DNA of 26,086 nt from a virus, in the IMG/VR virus record IMGVR_UViG_3300020472_000147, positions 1 to 26,086 of that record; one strand, given 5' to 3'. Position numbers and translations under genes: made by a program. Shown piece after piece: positions 1 to 7,110 of the stretch. The notes under the pieces are model-generated. The model was not told the origin of the DNA and made no database searches. It was given only the letters and a program-made list of their open reading frames with translations. Position 1 is the first letter of the stretch, and the number at the start of each line of letters is the position of its first letter.

Positions 1-1
1 C

Positions 2-133
2 GCAAGTACACCAATCAGAGAGAGATATTATCATCCGAAGGATGATTCAATTCGAGCGAAGTACGCCATCGACGAGCTCTTCGAGGAGATGGGGACAGCG
101 AAGCTCGGTCACGGATGTGTTCATGAGTCATCT
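2..133 (+). CDS. possible 3' end of an upstream gene (partial)
   Basis: A reading frame is open from the window edge to a TGA at 131-133. It encodes about 43 residues with a natural-looking acidic/basic mix, including YYHPKDD, KYAIDELFEEMG and KLGHG. A second frame is open to 140, but it reads as low-complexity Ser/Arg and looks like a shadow. I do not recognise the family. The stretch is more GC-rich than the structural genes to the right, so it may belong to a different module. The call rests only on the open frame and amino-acid character. Confidence 0.35.
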
Positions 134-220
134 TGACGAATGAAGGGCTTATCATTTTACCGCAAGCCCATCAAGAGTCCGACCCTACAGGAGGACCGTA
201 GATGGTTCGTGGTCTTAGGG

Positions 221-238
221 GTAAACGTATACGTTTAC
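221..238. promoter_or_regulatory. 18-bp perfect palindrome, candidate operator
   Basis: GTAAACGTATACGTTTAC equals its own reverse complement over all 18 bases. Perfect palindromes of this length are typical of sites for dimeric repressors. It lies about 130 bases upstream of the candidate late promoter, in a gene-free stretch. The binding protein is not identified in the window. Confidence 0.45.
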
Positions 239-369
239 ACCGCCCACGGATATGCTGTTCGAGTTCGCCTTCTGACGAGCACTTCGAAGCGAGACAGACT
301 AAGGCGTACATCTCGACAGCACACCAAACCAGTTGCAACAAAGCTTCATTATTAACAACCGAATTGGAC

Positions 370-400
370 TTGACAGGTTTATGTAAATCCCCCTTATATA
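370..400 (+). promoter_or_regulatory. candidate sigma70-like promoter for the late genes
   Basis: A perfect -35 consensus TTGACA lies at 370-375. An AT-rich block (TTATATAT, 394-401) could act as the -10 at a spacing of 18-19. The -10 match is only partial. The position, 44-74 bases before the first packaging gene, fits a promoter for the rightward operon. Confidence 0.35.
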
Positions 401-415
401 TCCCCCGGAGGGGGA
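401..415 (+). promoter_or_regulatory. C/G hairpin just upstream of the small terminase gene
   Basis: TCCCCC (401-406) and GGGGGA (410-415) can form a six-pair stem with a GGA loop. A second ATCCCCC lies just upstream (387-393) and could compete for the same G tract. No T tract follows, so this is not a standard terminator. It would sit at or near the 5' end of a transcript from the candidate promoter, where it might affect RNA stability or translation. Confidence 0.35.
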
Positions 416-443
416 ATGACGATCCTGAATAGGAGTGACGCAT

Positions 444-836
444 ATGCCCGAACCATATCTCAATAAGTTACAGCAAAAAGAAATAAGAAAGAAACAATTA
501 TCACCGTTGAGGTTACAGATGATAGAGCACGTTGTCGCAACAGGTGATGGGCACTCGGCAACAGCTAGAGCATTGAATTGTAACAGGTCTTCTGTAGTAC
601 AGGCCATGAATGATCCATATGTTCAGGAGGTATTACAGCAGAAGGTAGGTGAACGTCTTACCAGAGCCAGTGCAATAGCCAGTAACACACTCATTAAGTT
701 AGCGAGACAAGGTAAGTCTGAGTACGTACAGCTACAAGCGAGTGATTCCATTCTCGATCGTACAGGGTTCAAGCCACCCGATCGCTCTATACATCAGGTA
801 CAAGGTGACGTTAGTATACGTATCAACCTCGAGTAG
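444..836 (+). CDS. terminase small subunit-like HTH protein
   Basis: This 130-residue protein is the likely DNA-recognition subunit of the packaging motor. The ATG at 444 is chosen because AGGAG (431-435) lies eight bases upstream; a GTG at 435 would overlap that site. Residues about 24-56 (LQMIEHVVATGDGHSATARALNCNRSSVVQAM) form a helix-turn-helix-like segment. The rest fits small terminases of this type: helical repeats (ASAIASNTLIKLA), then LDRTGFKPPD and a beta-like C-terminus ending SIRINLE. It is the first gene of the packaging cluster, about 600 bases before the large terminase. It could instead be a general HTH regulator, but the context and C-terminal pattern favour terminase. Confidence 0.7.
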   Translation: MPEPYLNKLQQKEIRKKQLSPLRLQMIEHVVATGDGHSATARALNCNRSSVVQAMNDPYVQEVLQQKVGERLTRASAIASNTLIKLARQGKSEYVQLQASDSILDRTGFKPPDRSIHQVQGDVSIRINLE

Positions 837-1003
837 AGGTAGGGGGGGTTAAAAACTACCTGTCATTGCGAGTATATGTCCCACTCACTCAATTTTCTTA
901 AAAAAAAGCACTTTCATCCTGTGCGTGTACTAAGTTCCTCTTCTTTGTAATTAATACTCCTTCGATGTTTGAATTATTTTTTAAATGCTTGGAGTTAGAT
1001 CAT
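837..1003. other. intergenic gap with a weak hairpin
   Basis: There is no gene here. AGGTAG (837-842) and CTACCT (856-861) can pair around a G-rich, A-rich loop, but no T tract follows. The rest is AT-rich and ends in the ribosome binding site of the next gene. I see no tRNA or convincing promoter. Confidence 0.4.
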
Positions 1004-1240
1004 ATGCATATTGGTTCTTTAAAGAAGCGAATGATAAAGTTAAGTAAGCGCCTTCATCGTTCTATTGATGGTTCTCCTCAGGGGAATAAGTTAGAGGAGT
1101 TGGTTAATGAGTTTGAGTCTACTGTAGACGATGCTCATCGTTCTTTGTCTGATGGTCGTGGTAAGGCGAATAAAATATTAGACAAGTCTCTTGCTGAGAA
1201 GGCAGAGAAACCCAAAGCCAAACCTAAAAAGAAAAAGTAA
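1004..1240 (+). CDS. hypothetical protein with lysine-rich tail
   Basis: This encodes 78 residues. The ATG at 1004 has GGAG at 991-994. An earlier in-frame ATG at 965 would add 13 residues but has no clear ribosome binding site. The protein is highly charged and mostly helical (KKRMIKLSKRLHRSI, LEELVNEFESTVDDAHRSL). It ends in a Lys/Pro/Ala tail with KPKKKK at the C-terminus, a pattern often seen in proteins that touch nucleic acid. It overlaps the next gene by one base (TAATG), so the two are probably translationally coupled. I do not recognise the family. Its place between the terminase subunits suggests a packaging-related or DNA-binding role, which is inference. Confidence 0.65.
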   Translation: MHIGSLKKRMIKLSKRLHRSIDGSPQGNKLEELVNEFESTVDDAHRSLSDGRGKANKILDKSLAEKAEKPKAKPKKKK

Positions 1241-1431
1241 TGAGCTTTTGCTCAGAACTCCGGCATGAGGATTTGATGAGGCTCCGCAAGGTGCTTCGTC
1301 AGATGTTTAAGGTCCGTACCAAGCGTCATGAGGTATCTGATTGGGAGCTTGATAGGTGGATTGAATCCATTGGGCCTAAAGTACGCGAGAAAACTGTACA
1401 ACAGGCAGTAGATAGAGGTCTTGTGGAGTGA
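1240..1431 (+). CDS. small hypothetical protein upstream of TerL
   Basis: This encodes 63 helical, basic residues. The start ATG overlaps the preceding stop and the TGA overlaps the TerL GTG start, so all three genes are coupled. The sequence (MRLRKVLRQMFKVRTKRHEVSDWELDRWIESIGPKV) has a conserved-looking SDWELDRWI core and no membrane segment. I do not recognise a named family. Short proteins at this spot are common in podovirus packaging modules, and a terminase accessory role is possible but unproven. Confidence 0.7.
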   Translation: MSFCSELRHEDLMRLRKVLRQMFKVRTKRHEVSDWELDRWIESIGPKVREKTVQQAVDRGLVE

Positions 1432-2969
1432 GTTATGAATTTAATTATACGCCAGCAGGTGAAGTCCTTAAAACATTTCTTAAAGATGAAAGTTACTTCC
1501 GCGGTATACGTGGTCCTGTGGGAAGTGGTACCTCCTCTGCTTGCTGTGTCGAGATATTTCGTAGAGCGTCTGAACAAGTTGCAGGACAAGATGGAGTCAA
1601 GCGAACACGCTTCGCGATAATCCGTAATACCAATCCTCAGCTGAAGACAACCACGGTAAAGACTTGGCTTGAGTGGTTTCCTGAACATATCTTTGGTAAA
1701 TTCAACTGGTCTGTACCTTTTACCCACAATATCAAGATTGGTGCGATAGAATGTGAGGTAATTTTCCTGGCATTGGATCGCCCTGACGATGTAGACAAGC
1801 TGTTATCTCTTGATCTGACAGGGGTATGGATCAATGAGGCCAGAGAAATCAGCAAATCTGTGGTTGATGGGTGCACAATGAGGTGCGGCAGGTACCCTTC
1901 TATGAAGGATGGGGGGCCGACTTGGTATGGGGTAATCGCTGATACCAATGCGCCAACCGATGACCACTGGTGGCCCATTATGGCGGGAGAAAGCCCTATT
2001 CCAGACTATATTCCAAGGGAAGAAGCAGCCATGTTGCAGAAACCAAGCAACTGGACCTTCTTTACCCAGCCATCTGGTATGATTGAGAAGTTTGATAGCA
2101 CAGGAAAGACCATTCTAGGCTATGAAATGAACCCTGAATCAGAGAATACGGACAATTTAACCCCTGATTATTACAACAATATCATTAAAGGTAAGACGAA
2201 AAGCTGGATTGATGTCTATGTCATGAACCGATTGGGTTCAATTGATGAAGGAAGGCGGGTTTATCCTACATTTAATGACGATGTTCATGTTGCCCCAGAG
2301 AGTTTGATCCCAATTGAAAGCCTAGACATCTATGTGGGCATTGATTTTGGTCTAACACCCTCTGCAATCTTTGGTCAGCGCAGACCTGATGGCAGATGGA
2401 ATATCTTACGAGAACTTGTGACCACTGATATGGGCACGGTTCGCTTTGCGGAGACTTTAAAATATGAAATTAAAAGACATTTTCCGGGTTTTGGGCCTGA
2501 TCGCTTTAATTTCTACGGTGATCCTGCTGGGGATCAGCGCGCCCAAACGGACGAAACCACACCCTTTCAAATCCTACGATCTAACGGCATCGTGGCCCTG
2601 CCCACCAACACCAATGATCCTGTTGTACGGATAGAAGCCATCGAGGGGATGCTCAACCGTATGGTTGATGGACAGCCGGGGCTGTTATTAGACCCGAGTT
2701 GCAAGACATTGCGCCAAGGCTTCCGTTCTGGCTACCAGTATCGCCGTTTATCTGTCTCAGGTGATGCCAGATACGAGGATAAACCCAATAAAAATAAATA
2801 TTCACACCCTCATGATGCCCTTCAGTACATGGCAATTGGCGCGGGGGAAGGCAAAAACATTCTTCATGGCGGCAGATCATTCAAACAAGTCAACATTAAA
2901 CCGGAGTCAGGATTTTGGAATCGACAAAGAAATCAACGGAGGGGGTCAAGGGCTACATATGGTATGTAG
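1428..2969 (+). CDS. terL: terminase large subunit (TerL)
   Basis: This 513-residue protein is the packaging ATPase plus headful or terminus-cutting nuclease. It starts at GTG 1428, coupled by a four-base overlap. The ATPase half carries a Walker A-like loop GPVGSGTS (29-36), a Walker B-like VWINEA (133-138) with catalytic Glu137, and an ADTN motif III (171-174). The nuclease half shows the acidic motifs GIDFG (Asp306), YGDPAGDQR (Asp365) and HPHDALQ (Asp463), as expected for the RNase H-like fold. Two details are odd. The usual Walker A lysine is Thr35, and the usual Walker B aspartate is Asn136. Size and motif order are normal. It is confidently TerL; only the ATP-site chemistry is in question. 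Confidence 0.93.
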   Translation: MSYEFNYTPAGEVLKTFLKDESYFRGIRGPVGSGTSSACCVEIFRRASEQVAGQDGVKRTRFAIIRNTNPQLKTTTVKTWLEWFPEHIFGKFNWSVPFTHNIKIGAIECEVIFLALDRPDDVDKLLSLDLTGVWINEAREISKSVVDGCTMRCGRYPSMKDGGPTWYGVIADTNAPTDDHWWPIMAGESPIPDYIPREEAAMLQKPSNWTFFTQPSGMIEKFDSTGKTILGYEMNPESENTDNLTPDYYNNIIKGKTKSWIDVYVMNRLGSIDEGRRVYPTFNDDVHVAPESLIPIESLDIYVGIDFGLTPSAIFGQRRPDGRWNILRELVTTDMGTVRFAETLKYEIKRHFPGFGPDRFNFYGDPAGDQRAQTDETTPFQILRSNGIVALPTNTNDPVVRIEAIEGMLNRMVDGQPGLLLDPSCKTLRQGFRSGYQYRRLSVSGDARYEDKPNKNKYSHPHDALQYMAIGAGEGKNILHGGRSFKQVNIKPESGFWNRQRNQRRGSRATYGM

Positions 2970-3379
2970 GTTTTCGAAATACGACCCGACCCCTCCCCTT
3001 ACCTTGGAGGTGGATTTGTAGAGATGGATATAAGCACGTTTATGCAATGCGGTATGATCCTAATATGGACTGCTGGATACTTTGTGAGTGGCTTGGCTTT
3101 CGTCTTCATATCGAACTATTACGGGGAGAGAAGGTTGAGGCGTTATTCCATCAAGCCTCTCAAAGCGGCGGGATGGTTTCTTATGAGTCTGAGTATCGCG
3201 ATGGTCTTGCTCTTAATTTCAGGATGCCAATCTATTGTGTCACTTGGGCAAAGCACTTGCTCGGTTTGCAATTATGTCCTGCTGTAACCCCTTATCAATT
3301 ATTCTGTGCGTTGAGAAATCGCGGCGGTTCAGTCATGTTCGAGCAGGAGAAACGTAATGGATTTTTTTGGAAGCGATGA
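2915..3379 (+). CDS. TerL-adjacent protein, possible permuted papain-like (NlpC/P60-type) fold
   Basis: This encodes 154 residues and starts at TTG 2915 with GGAG at 2903-2906. It overlaps the 3' end of TerL by 55 bases and the next gene by 23. Residues WRWICRDGYKHVYAMRYD (31-48) and YCVTWAKHLLG (107-117), followed by TPYQLFCALR (125-134), look like conserved blocks. His41 in a strand-like segment, followed much later by Cys108 at a helix start, is the H-then-C order of circularly permuted NlpC/P60 (YiiX/LRAT-like) proteins. That is a hypothesis from order and spacing only. A hydrophobic frame at 3024-3287 overlaps it completely and is judged a shadow. The role is unknown; I recall similar small proteins beside TerL in other tailed phages. 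Confidence 0.7.
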   Translation: MESTKKSTEGVKGYIWYVGFRNTTRPLPLPWRWICRDGYKHVYAMRYDPNMDCWILCEWLGFRLHIELLRGEKVEALFHQASQSGGMVSYESEYRDGLALNFRMPIYCVTWAKHLLGLQLCPAVTPYQLFCALRNRGGSVMFEQEKRNGFFWKR

Positions 3380-3569
3380 AAAGCCTGTTGTTCAACAGGA
3401 AGACCCTGAATTAACCCGCCTGAAAAAAGAAGAGGAAGCTCGTCTTTTAAAACAGGAACAAGCTCTGGCAGAAGAAAAAACCGCCAGATCAAAACGCCTT
3501 CGTGGTGCGCGATCTCTTATGTCGGCTGGGTATCGTGGGTATGATGACAATAAATTAGGAACAGCATAA
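3357..3569 (+). CDS. small coiled-coil protein with C-terminal SLMSxGYRG motif
   Basis: This encodes 70 residues. The ATG at 3357 follows AGGAGA (3345-3350), and the TAA overlaps the next ATG. Residues 17-46 are Glu/Lys/Leu/Gln-rich and predicted coiled coil. The C-terminus has RGARSLMSAGYRGY (49-62). The next protein ends in almost the same motif. Short proteins with R-x-G-x-x-SLM-type tails occur between TerL and portal in other podoviruses, as far as I recall. The repeated motif suggests a shared binding partner, perhaps the portal or procapsid. No enzymatic motif is visible. Confidence 0.75.
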   Translation: MDFFGSDEKPVVQQEDPELTRLKKEEEARLLKQEQALAEEKTARSKRLRGARSLMSAGYRGYDDNKLGTA

Positions 3570-4366
3570 TGGGTGATAGTTCAGGAAGTGAATCGGGTGG
3601 CGGTTTCGATGATGTTGCCAGTGCTTATGACGACCAAGGTCGTGAACGTCAGTCTAACGTCAATCCCGTTGGTTCTTTTCTAGGAAGTGCCACACCTGCT
3701 GAACATTCAGAAAATGACAGGCGTGTTAGTGCGGCCTTATCGGCTATGCCTGACCCTGATACGGGTGAACGTATGTTTGATAACGTCATCACAGGGCAAA
3801 GGGAGTCAGTAGAAACTTATAGTCGGCCAGAATTTGCTCCAACAGAGGGCAGTGCTTTGGATTTTAATCAAGAACCGTCCATCACCGCAACACCTCTTGG
3901 TGTTGTTGGTCGGGTGCTAGGCAGTCTGGCTTTTGGGGGACCGCTTGGTCTTGCGGCAAGTACACTATTAGGTGCGGCTGGTAATAAAATGAGTGAAAGC
4001 GCTGGTCATGGCTCAATTACCATAAGAGCCAGTGATGGTGTCACGGTTAATCGTGGTGATAGTGGAACGGGTAATCGTAATGTCTATACGACTGAAAATA
4101 CAAAAGATGTTCCTGAAGGATTAATGGCAGGAAAAGACCCAGCTTTTCCCGGCAGATATGATAATCCTCCTGACGGAGATATTGATTATGGCAATGATTC
4201 ACCTTTGCCCTCTTCTGTACCAAAAGCACCAAAACAAAAAGCAAGTTTGTTGTCTCCACAGCAACCAAATATCCAAGAGGAAGAAGTTGATCCTCTGGCA
4301 CAGTCACGACGAAGATATGCTGGGCAAAACAGTTTAATGAGTAGTGGTTATAGAGGATTTGCGTAA
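3569..4366 (+). CDS. portal-proximal structural protein with Gly-rich hydrophobic segment and SLMSxGYRG tail
   Basis: This encodes 265 residues and starts at ATG 3569, overlapping the previous TAA. Its stop overlaps the portal start. The N-terminal third is acidic, Gly/Ser-rich and probably disordered. Residues about 108-137 (LGVVGRVLGSLAFGGPLGLAASTLLGAAGN) form a glycine-zipper-like hydrophobic stretch that could insert in or lie on a membrane. The region after that is polar and Pro-rich. The last 19 residues (RRRYAGQNSLMSSGYRGFA) match the end of the preceding protein. A minor virion or ejected protein attached by its C-terminus would fit this arrangement. I do not recognise a named family. 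Confidence 0.75.
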   Translation: MGDSSGSESGGGFDDVASAYDDQGRERQSNVNPVGSFLGSATPAEHSENDRRVSAALSAMPDPDTGERMFDNVITGQRESVETYSRPEFAPTEGSALDFNQEPSITATPLGVVGRVLGSLAFGGPLGLAASTLLGAAGNKMSESAGHGSITIRASDGVTVNRGDSGTGNRNVYTTENTKDVPEGLMAGKDPAFPGRYDNPPDGDIDYGNDSPLPSSVPKAPKQKASLLSPQQPNIQEEEVDPLAQSRRRYAGQNSLMSSGYRGFA

Positions 4367-5925
4367 TGGCAATGAAAACAATTAGAGAAGTTGTAGAAGG
4401 CGAGGAACGTGCACTTTCTTTGCGCCGTTTGTGGGAACCTATCTGGGGTGATTGTTATGATTACTGTCTTCCCGGTCATAATGGTTTTACAAATCTGTCT
4501 CCCGGTCAGCGTGCTGATGAATTAATCTTTGATGAGACTGCTATTGTTGGAACTCAGGAGTTTGCATCACGCATGGTACAGGGAATTGTCCCCAATAATT
4601 CAAGGTGGACACGATTAGAACCTGCACCCGCGGCAGTTGGTGAGCTCGATGACAAACAGTTGGCAACCTTGCAGGGCGAACTTGATGAGGTTACTGACTA
4701 CGCTTTTGAAGTCATCAATAATTCTAATTTTAGCCAAGAAGTCCATGAGGCTATGCTTGATGTTGGCATTGGCACGGGGAATATGACCATTGAGGAAGGG
4801 GATGCGGTCAATCCTCTCAAATTTAATGCTGTTCCATTGAGCCATGTTGCTCTGGAACGTGGTCCTTACGATTCAATTGGAGCTCAGTATCGTAAACGGG
4901 TTGTCCGGGTTGACAATATCAAGACCATATGGCCCGAAGCGACCTTCAATACAGAGCTTCGGGGCTTGCTCGATAAAGAACCACATAAAGAAATAACGAT
5001 TTCTGAGGTTTGCTATCGCGATTGGGCAGAGATTGATGAAACCCATCACTACTGCGTTTATCTTAAATCCAGTGAGCATAAAATTTATAGTGAAACCTAT
5101 TCAGGGATAGGCTCAAATCCGTGGGTCTCTTTTCGCTGGGCTAAAACCGCAGGTGAAATTTATGGTAGAGGTCCAATTTATAATGCTTTAAGTGCAATTA
5201 AAACGTGCAACTTGACGGTTCAGCTTATTTTAGAAAATGCGGAACTGGCAGTTTCGGGTGTATGGCAGGGGGATGATGACGGCGTGTTGAACCCTGCCAA
5301 CATTCGTATGATACCTGGCACCGTCATTCCCAGATCAGCAGGAAGCAGAGGATTGGAAGCCCTGCAATTCCCGGGTAGTTTCGATGTTGCCCAGCTGGTG
5401 CTTAATGATATGCGTCACAACATTAATCGAGCTCTTTACAATGAGACATTGGGACGCAGGGAAGGTACACCAATCAGTGCAACAGAGGTTGCCGAGCGTA
5501 TGGGTGAGCTCTCCAGACAATTGGGAAGTACCTATGGCAGACTGCAAGCTGAACTGGTTCTGCCTTTAATGAAGCGGGTTTTATATATCCTGAAAAAGCA
5601 GGGAAGGATTACGCTTCCCCAGATTGACGGTCGGGAGATTCAGATTCGTGCTGTCTCTCCAATGATGAGAGCCCAGCGCAATGAAGATATTTCACAGCAT
5701 ATTAATTATGTAAGAACAATTGGTGAGTTATTCGGCCCTGCAACAGTTCAGACAATTGTTGATCCTACCAAGTTTTCTGAAAAGCTTGCGCCTTGGTACG
5801 AGGTCGATCCTGATGTTCTGATGGATGAAGAGAAACGCCAGCAACTTACCCAGCAAACTGGAGAAGCAATGGCTCAAGGTGGTGGTGGTGAAATGGTATC
5901 ACAGATAAGGGAGTTAATGCCTTAA
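4366..5925 (+). CDS. portal protein (T7-type head-tail connector)
   Basis: This 519-residue protein would form the dodecameric ring at the capsid vertex through which DNA enters and leaves. It matches the T7-like head-tail connector family in size and pattern. The N-terminus has a helical LRRLWEPIWGDCYDYCLPGHNGF segment. It is followed by FDETAIVGTQEFASRMVQGIVPNNSRWTRL and, near residue 365, EGTPISATEVAERMGELSRQLGSTYGRLQAEL. The last is the classic block around the portal stem and tunnel helix. It ends in a Gly/Gln-rich acidic tail. It lies where expected, before the scaffold and capsid genes. ATG 4366 is coupled to the previous TAA (TAATGG). Confidence 0.92.
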   Translation: MAMKTIREVVEGEERALSLRRLWEPIWGDCYDYCLPGHNGFTNLSPGQRADELIFDETAIVGTQEFASRMVQGIVPNNSRWTRLEPAPAAVGELDDKQLATLQGELDEVTDYAFEVINNSNFSQEVHEAMLDVGIGTGNMTIEEGDAVNPLKFNAVPLSHVALERGPYDSIGAQYRKRVVRVDNIKTIWPEATFNTELRGLLDKEPHKEITISEVCYRDWAEIDETHHYCVYLKSSEHKIYSETYSGIGSNPWVSFRWAKTAGEIYGRGPIYNALSAIKTCNLTVQLILENAELAVSGVWQGDDDGVLNPANIRMIPGTVIPRSAGSRGLEALQFPGSFDVAQLVLNDMRHNINRALYNETLGRREGTPISATEVAERMGELSRQLGSTYGRLQAELVLPLMKRVLYILKKQGRITLPQIDGREIQIRAVSPMMRAQRNEDISQHINYVRTIGELFGPATVQTIVDPTKFSEKLAPWYEVDPDVLMDEEKRQQLTQQTGEAMAQGGGGEMVSQIRELMP

Positions 5926-6161
5926 TGAAACAACGGCGTGTTGAGTCAGAGGAATCAATAAAATTAAATAAGATGTACAGGGCAACATTTACCAAAGGTT
6001 CAGGTAAGGCTGTTCTCAATCATCTCAAACAGATCAGTATTTATAGTGTAGGGGGTCCGGGCATTACGCCAGATACCCTTATGCATATGGAAGGTCAGCG
6101 ATTTATTGTCGCTGAAATTGAAAACCGTGTAGAACAAGGAAAGGACTCTGGCGATGAATGA
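5925..6161 (+). CDS. Bbp19-like small phage protein
   Basis: This encodes 78 residues. Its ATG overlaps the portal stop and its end overlaps the scaffold start. The pattern YRATFTKGSGKAVLNHLKQIS, followed by HMEGQRFIVAEIENRVEQG, resembles the Bordetella phage BPP-1 Bbp19-like family, recalled from memory. In that family a short helical domain with an EGQR...I block sits between portal and scaffold or capsid genes. The molecular role is not established. Its constant position suggests capsid assembly. The assignment rests on motif similarity and synteny. Confidence 0.7.
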   Translation: MKQRRVESEESIKLNKMYRATFTKGSGKAVLNHLKQISIYSVGGPGITPDTLMHMEGQRFIVAEIENRVEQGKDSGDE

Positions 6162-6924
6162 CGATAGTGCAGGTGCAGTAGAGGCTGAAGCACCAGCTGA
6201 AGCAACTGAAGAGGTTAATACTGAAACGGCTTCACGGCCTGAATATGTGCCTGAAAAATACTGGAACGCCGAGCGTGGTGAGACAGATATTGAGAAATTA
6301 AGCAAAGGTTATAATGAGATAGCCAGTGCTTTTGGTAAAAAAAATGAAGACTTAGAAGCTGAAATTACCAAAAAATTAGAAACGAATAGGCGAAAGGATG
6401 TTCCAGAAACGGCGGCTGATTATGTTTTTGAGCCAAATCCTGAACTTATTCCTGAAGGTGCCAAGTTTGAAATGGATAAGGAAAACGCCCAGTTAAAAGA
6501 ATTTGGGGAACTTGCTCATGAAATTGGTTTATCACCTGAACAATATAACAAAGTGGTCAGTCTCTATGTCGCCAATGAAATGGCGATGATGCCAGACAAA
6601 AAAGCTGAAGCCGCCAAACTTGGTGAAAATGCACAAGCCCGGATTGAGCGTGTTGATATGTGGTCTAAAGCAAATCTCTCTGAAAATGCTTATACGGCGG
6701 TTGTTGGTCAGGCAACATCAGGTGAGTTTATTATGGCGATGGAGGAGCTCATCGACAAAACATCTGGTGCGACACTTGATGGTGGTGATGAGAAAAAACA
6801 AGGGGCACTAACCCTAGAAGAGCTTCAAACCATGCAGAAAGACCCACGTTATCGTGATCCCAGACATCGTGAAGATGCTTATGTAAAGCGTGTGGAAGCT
6901 GGTTTTGCGGCATTAACTCAATAA
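6154..6924 (+). CDS. capsid assembly scaffolding protein
   Basis: This 256-residue acidic protein starts at ATG 6154, preceded by AAGGA. It has an Ala/Glu-rich N-terminus, then the block RPEYVPEKYWNAERGETDIEKLSKGYNEIASAFGK typical of T7-like scaffolds. Long charged helices follow, then a C-terminal helix-rich segment (LEELQTMQKDPRYRDP...RHREDAYVKRVEAGFAAL) of the kind that binds the coat protein. It lies between portal and major capsid protein, as in T7 gene 9. It should guide procapsid assembly and leave before or during packaging. A strong terminator follows. Confidence 0.88.
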   Translation: MNDDSAGAVEAEAPAEATEEVNTETASRPEYVPEKYWNAERGETDIEKLSKGYNEIASAFGKKNEDLEAEITKKLETNRRKDVPETAADYVFEPNPELIPEGAKFEMDKENAQLKEFGELAHEIGLSPEQYNKVVSLYVANEMAMMPDKKAEAAKLGENAQARIERVDMWSKANLSENAYTAVVGQATSGEFIMAMEELIDKTSGATLDGGDEKKQGALTLEELQTMQKDPRYRDPRHREDAYVKRVEAGFAALTQ

Positions 6925-6963
6925 TTCTCCCTGTGTAACTTGGACATTTTTTATTCTGTCCGT

Positions 6964-6994
6964 TGACCTGTCGTTATTGGCAGGTCATTTTTTT
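6964..6994 (+). terminator. intrinsic terminator between scaffold and capsid genes
   Basis: TGACCTG (6964-6970) and CAGGTCA (6981-6987) form a seven-pair stem with a ten-base loop, followed directly by seven T (6988-6994). This is a standard rho-independent terminator on the + strand. It sits 40 bases after the scaffold stop and 117 bases before the capsid start. It should lower read-through into the capsid gene or isolate a separate capsid transcript. Confidence 0.85.
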
Positions 6995-7110
6995 ACCGTA
7001 ACCCTCGGCCTGAAGTTTCGGAAAGCGGCCCTTTATGGATACCCGTCCTACGAATCCGACGACACCCGAATTAACTTTAACTCTTGTGTTCAACGATTTG
7101 GAGGATAGCA

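Larger units (their letters stand above)
134..443. other. non-coding leader upstream of the late operon
   Basis: About 300 bases hold no convincing gene. The short frames on both strands give Arg/Ser/Cys-rich translations without a plausible ribosome binding site. What can be seen is an 18-bp perfect palindrome (221-238), a TTGACA hexamer (370-375) with an AT-rich block (394-401), and a short G/C hairpin (401-415). Together they look like a control region for the rightward late genes. Confidence 0.5.

Noticed and set aside
140-443. Short frames at 140-355 and 202-432 (+) and 171-443 (-)
   Set aside because: Translations are Arg/Ser/Cys-rich, the frames overlap on both strands, and none has a convincing ribosome binding site.
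1326-1978. Minus-strand frames of 113-133 residues inside the large terminase gene
   Set aside because: They are antisense shadows of TerL with no ribosome binding site or recognisable features.
3024-3287. 87-residue frame with two hydrophobic helices and a lipobox-like LISGC
   Set aside because: It lies wholly inside the 154-residue gene at 2915-3379, has no well-placed ribosome binding site, and the longer frame has conserved-looking blocks and operon-style overlaps. A true overlapping gene is not fully excluded.
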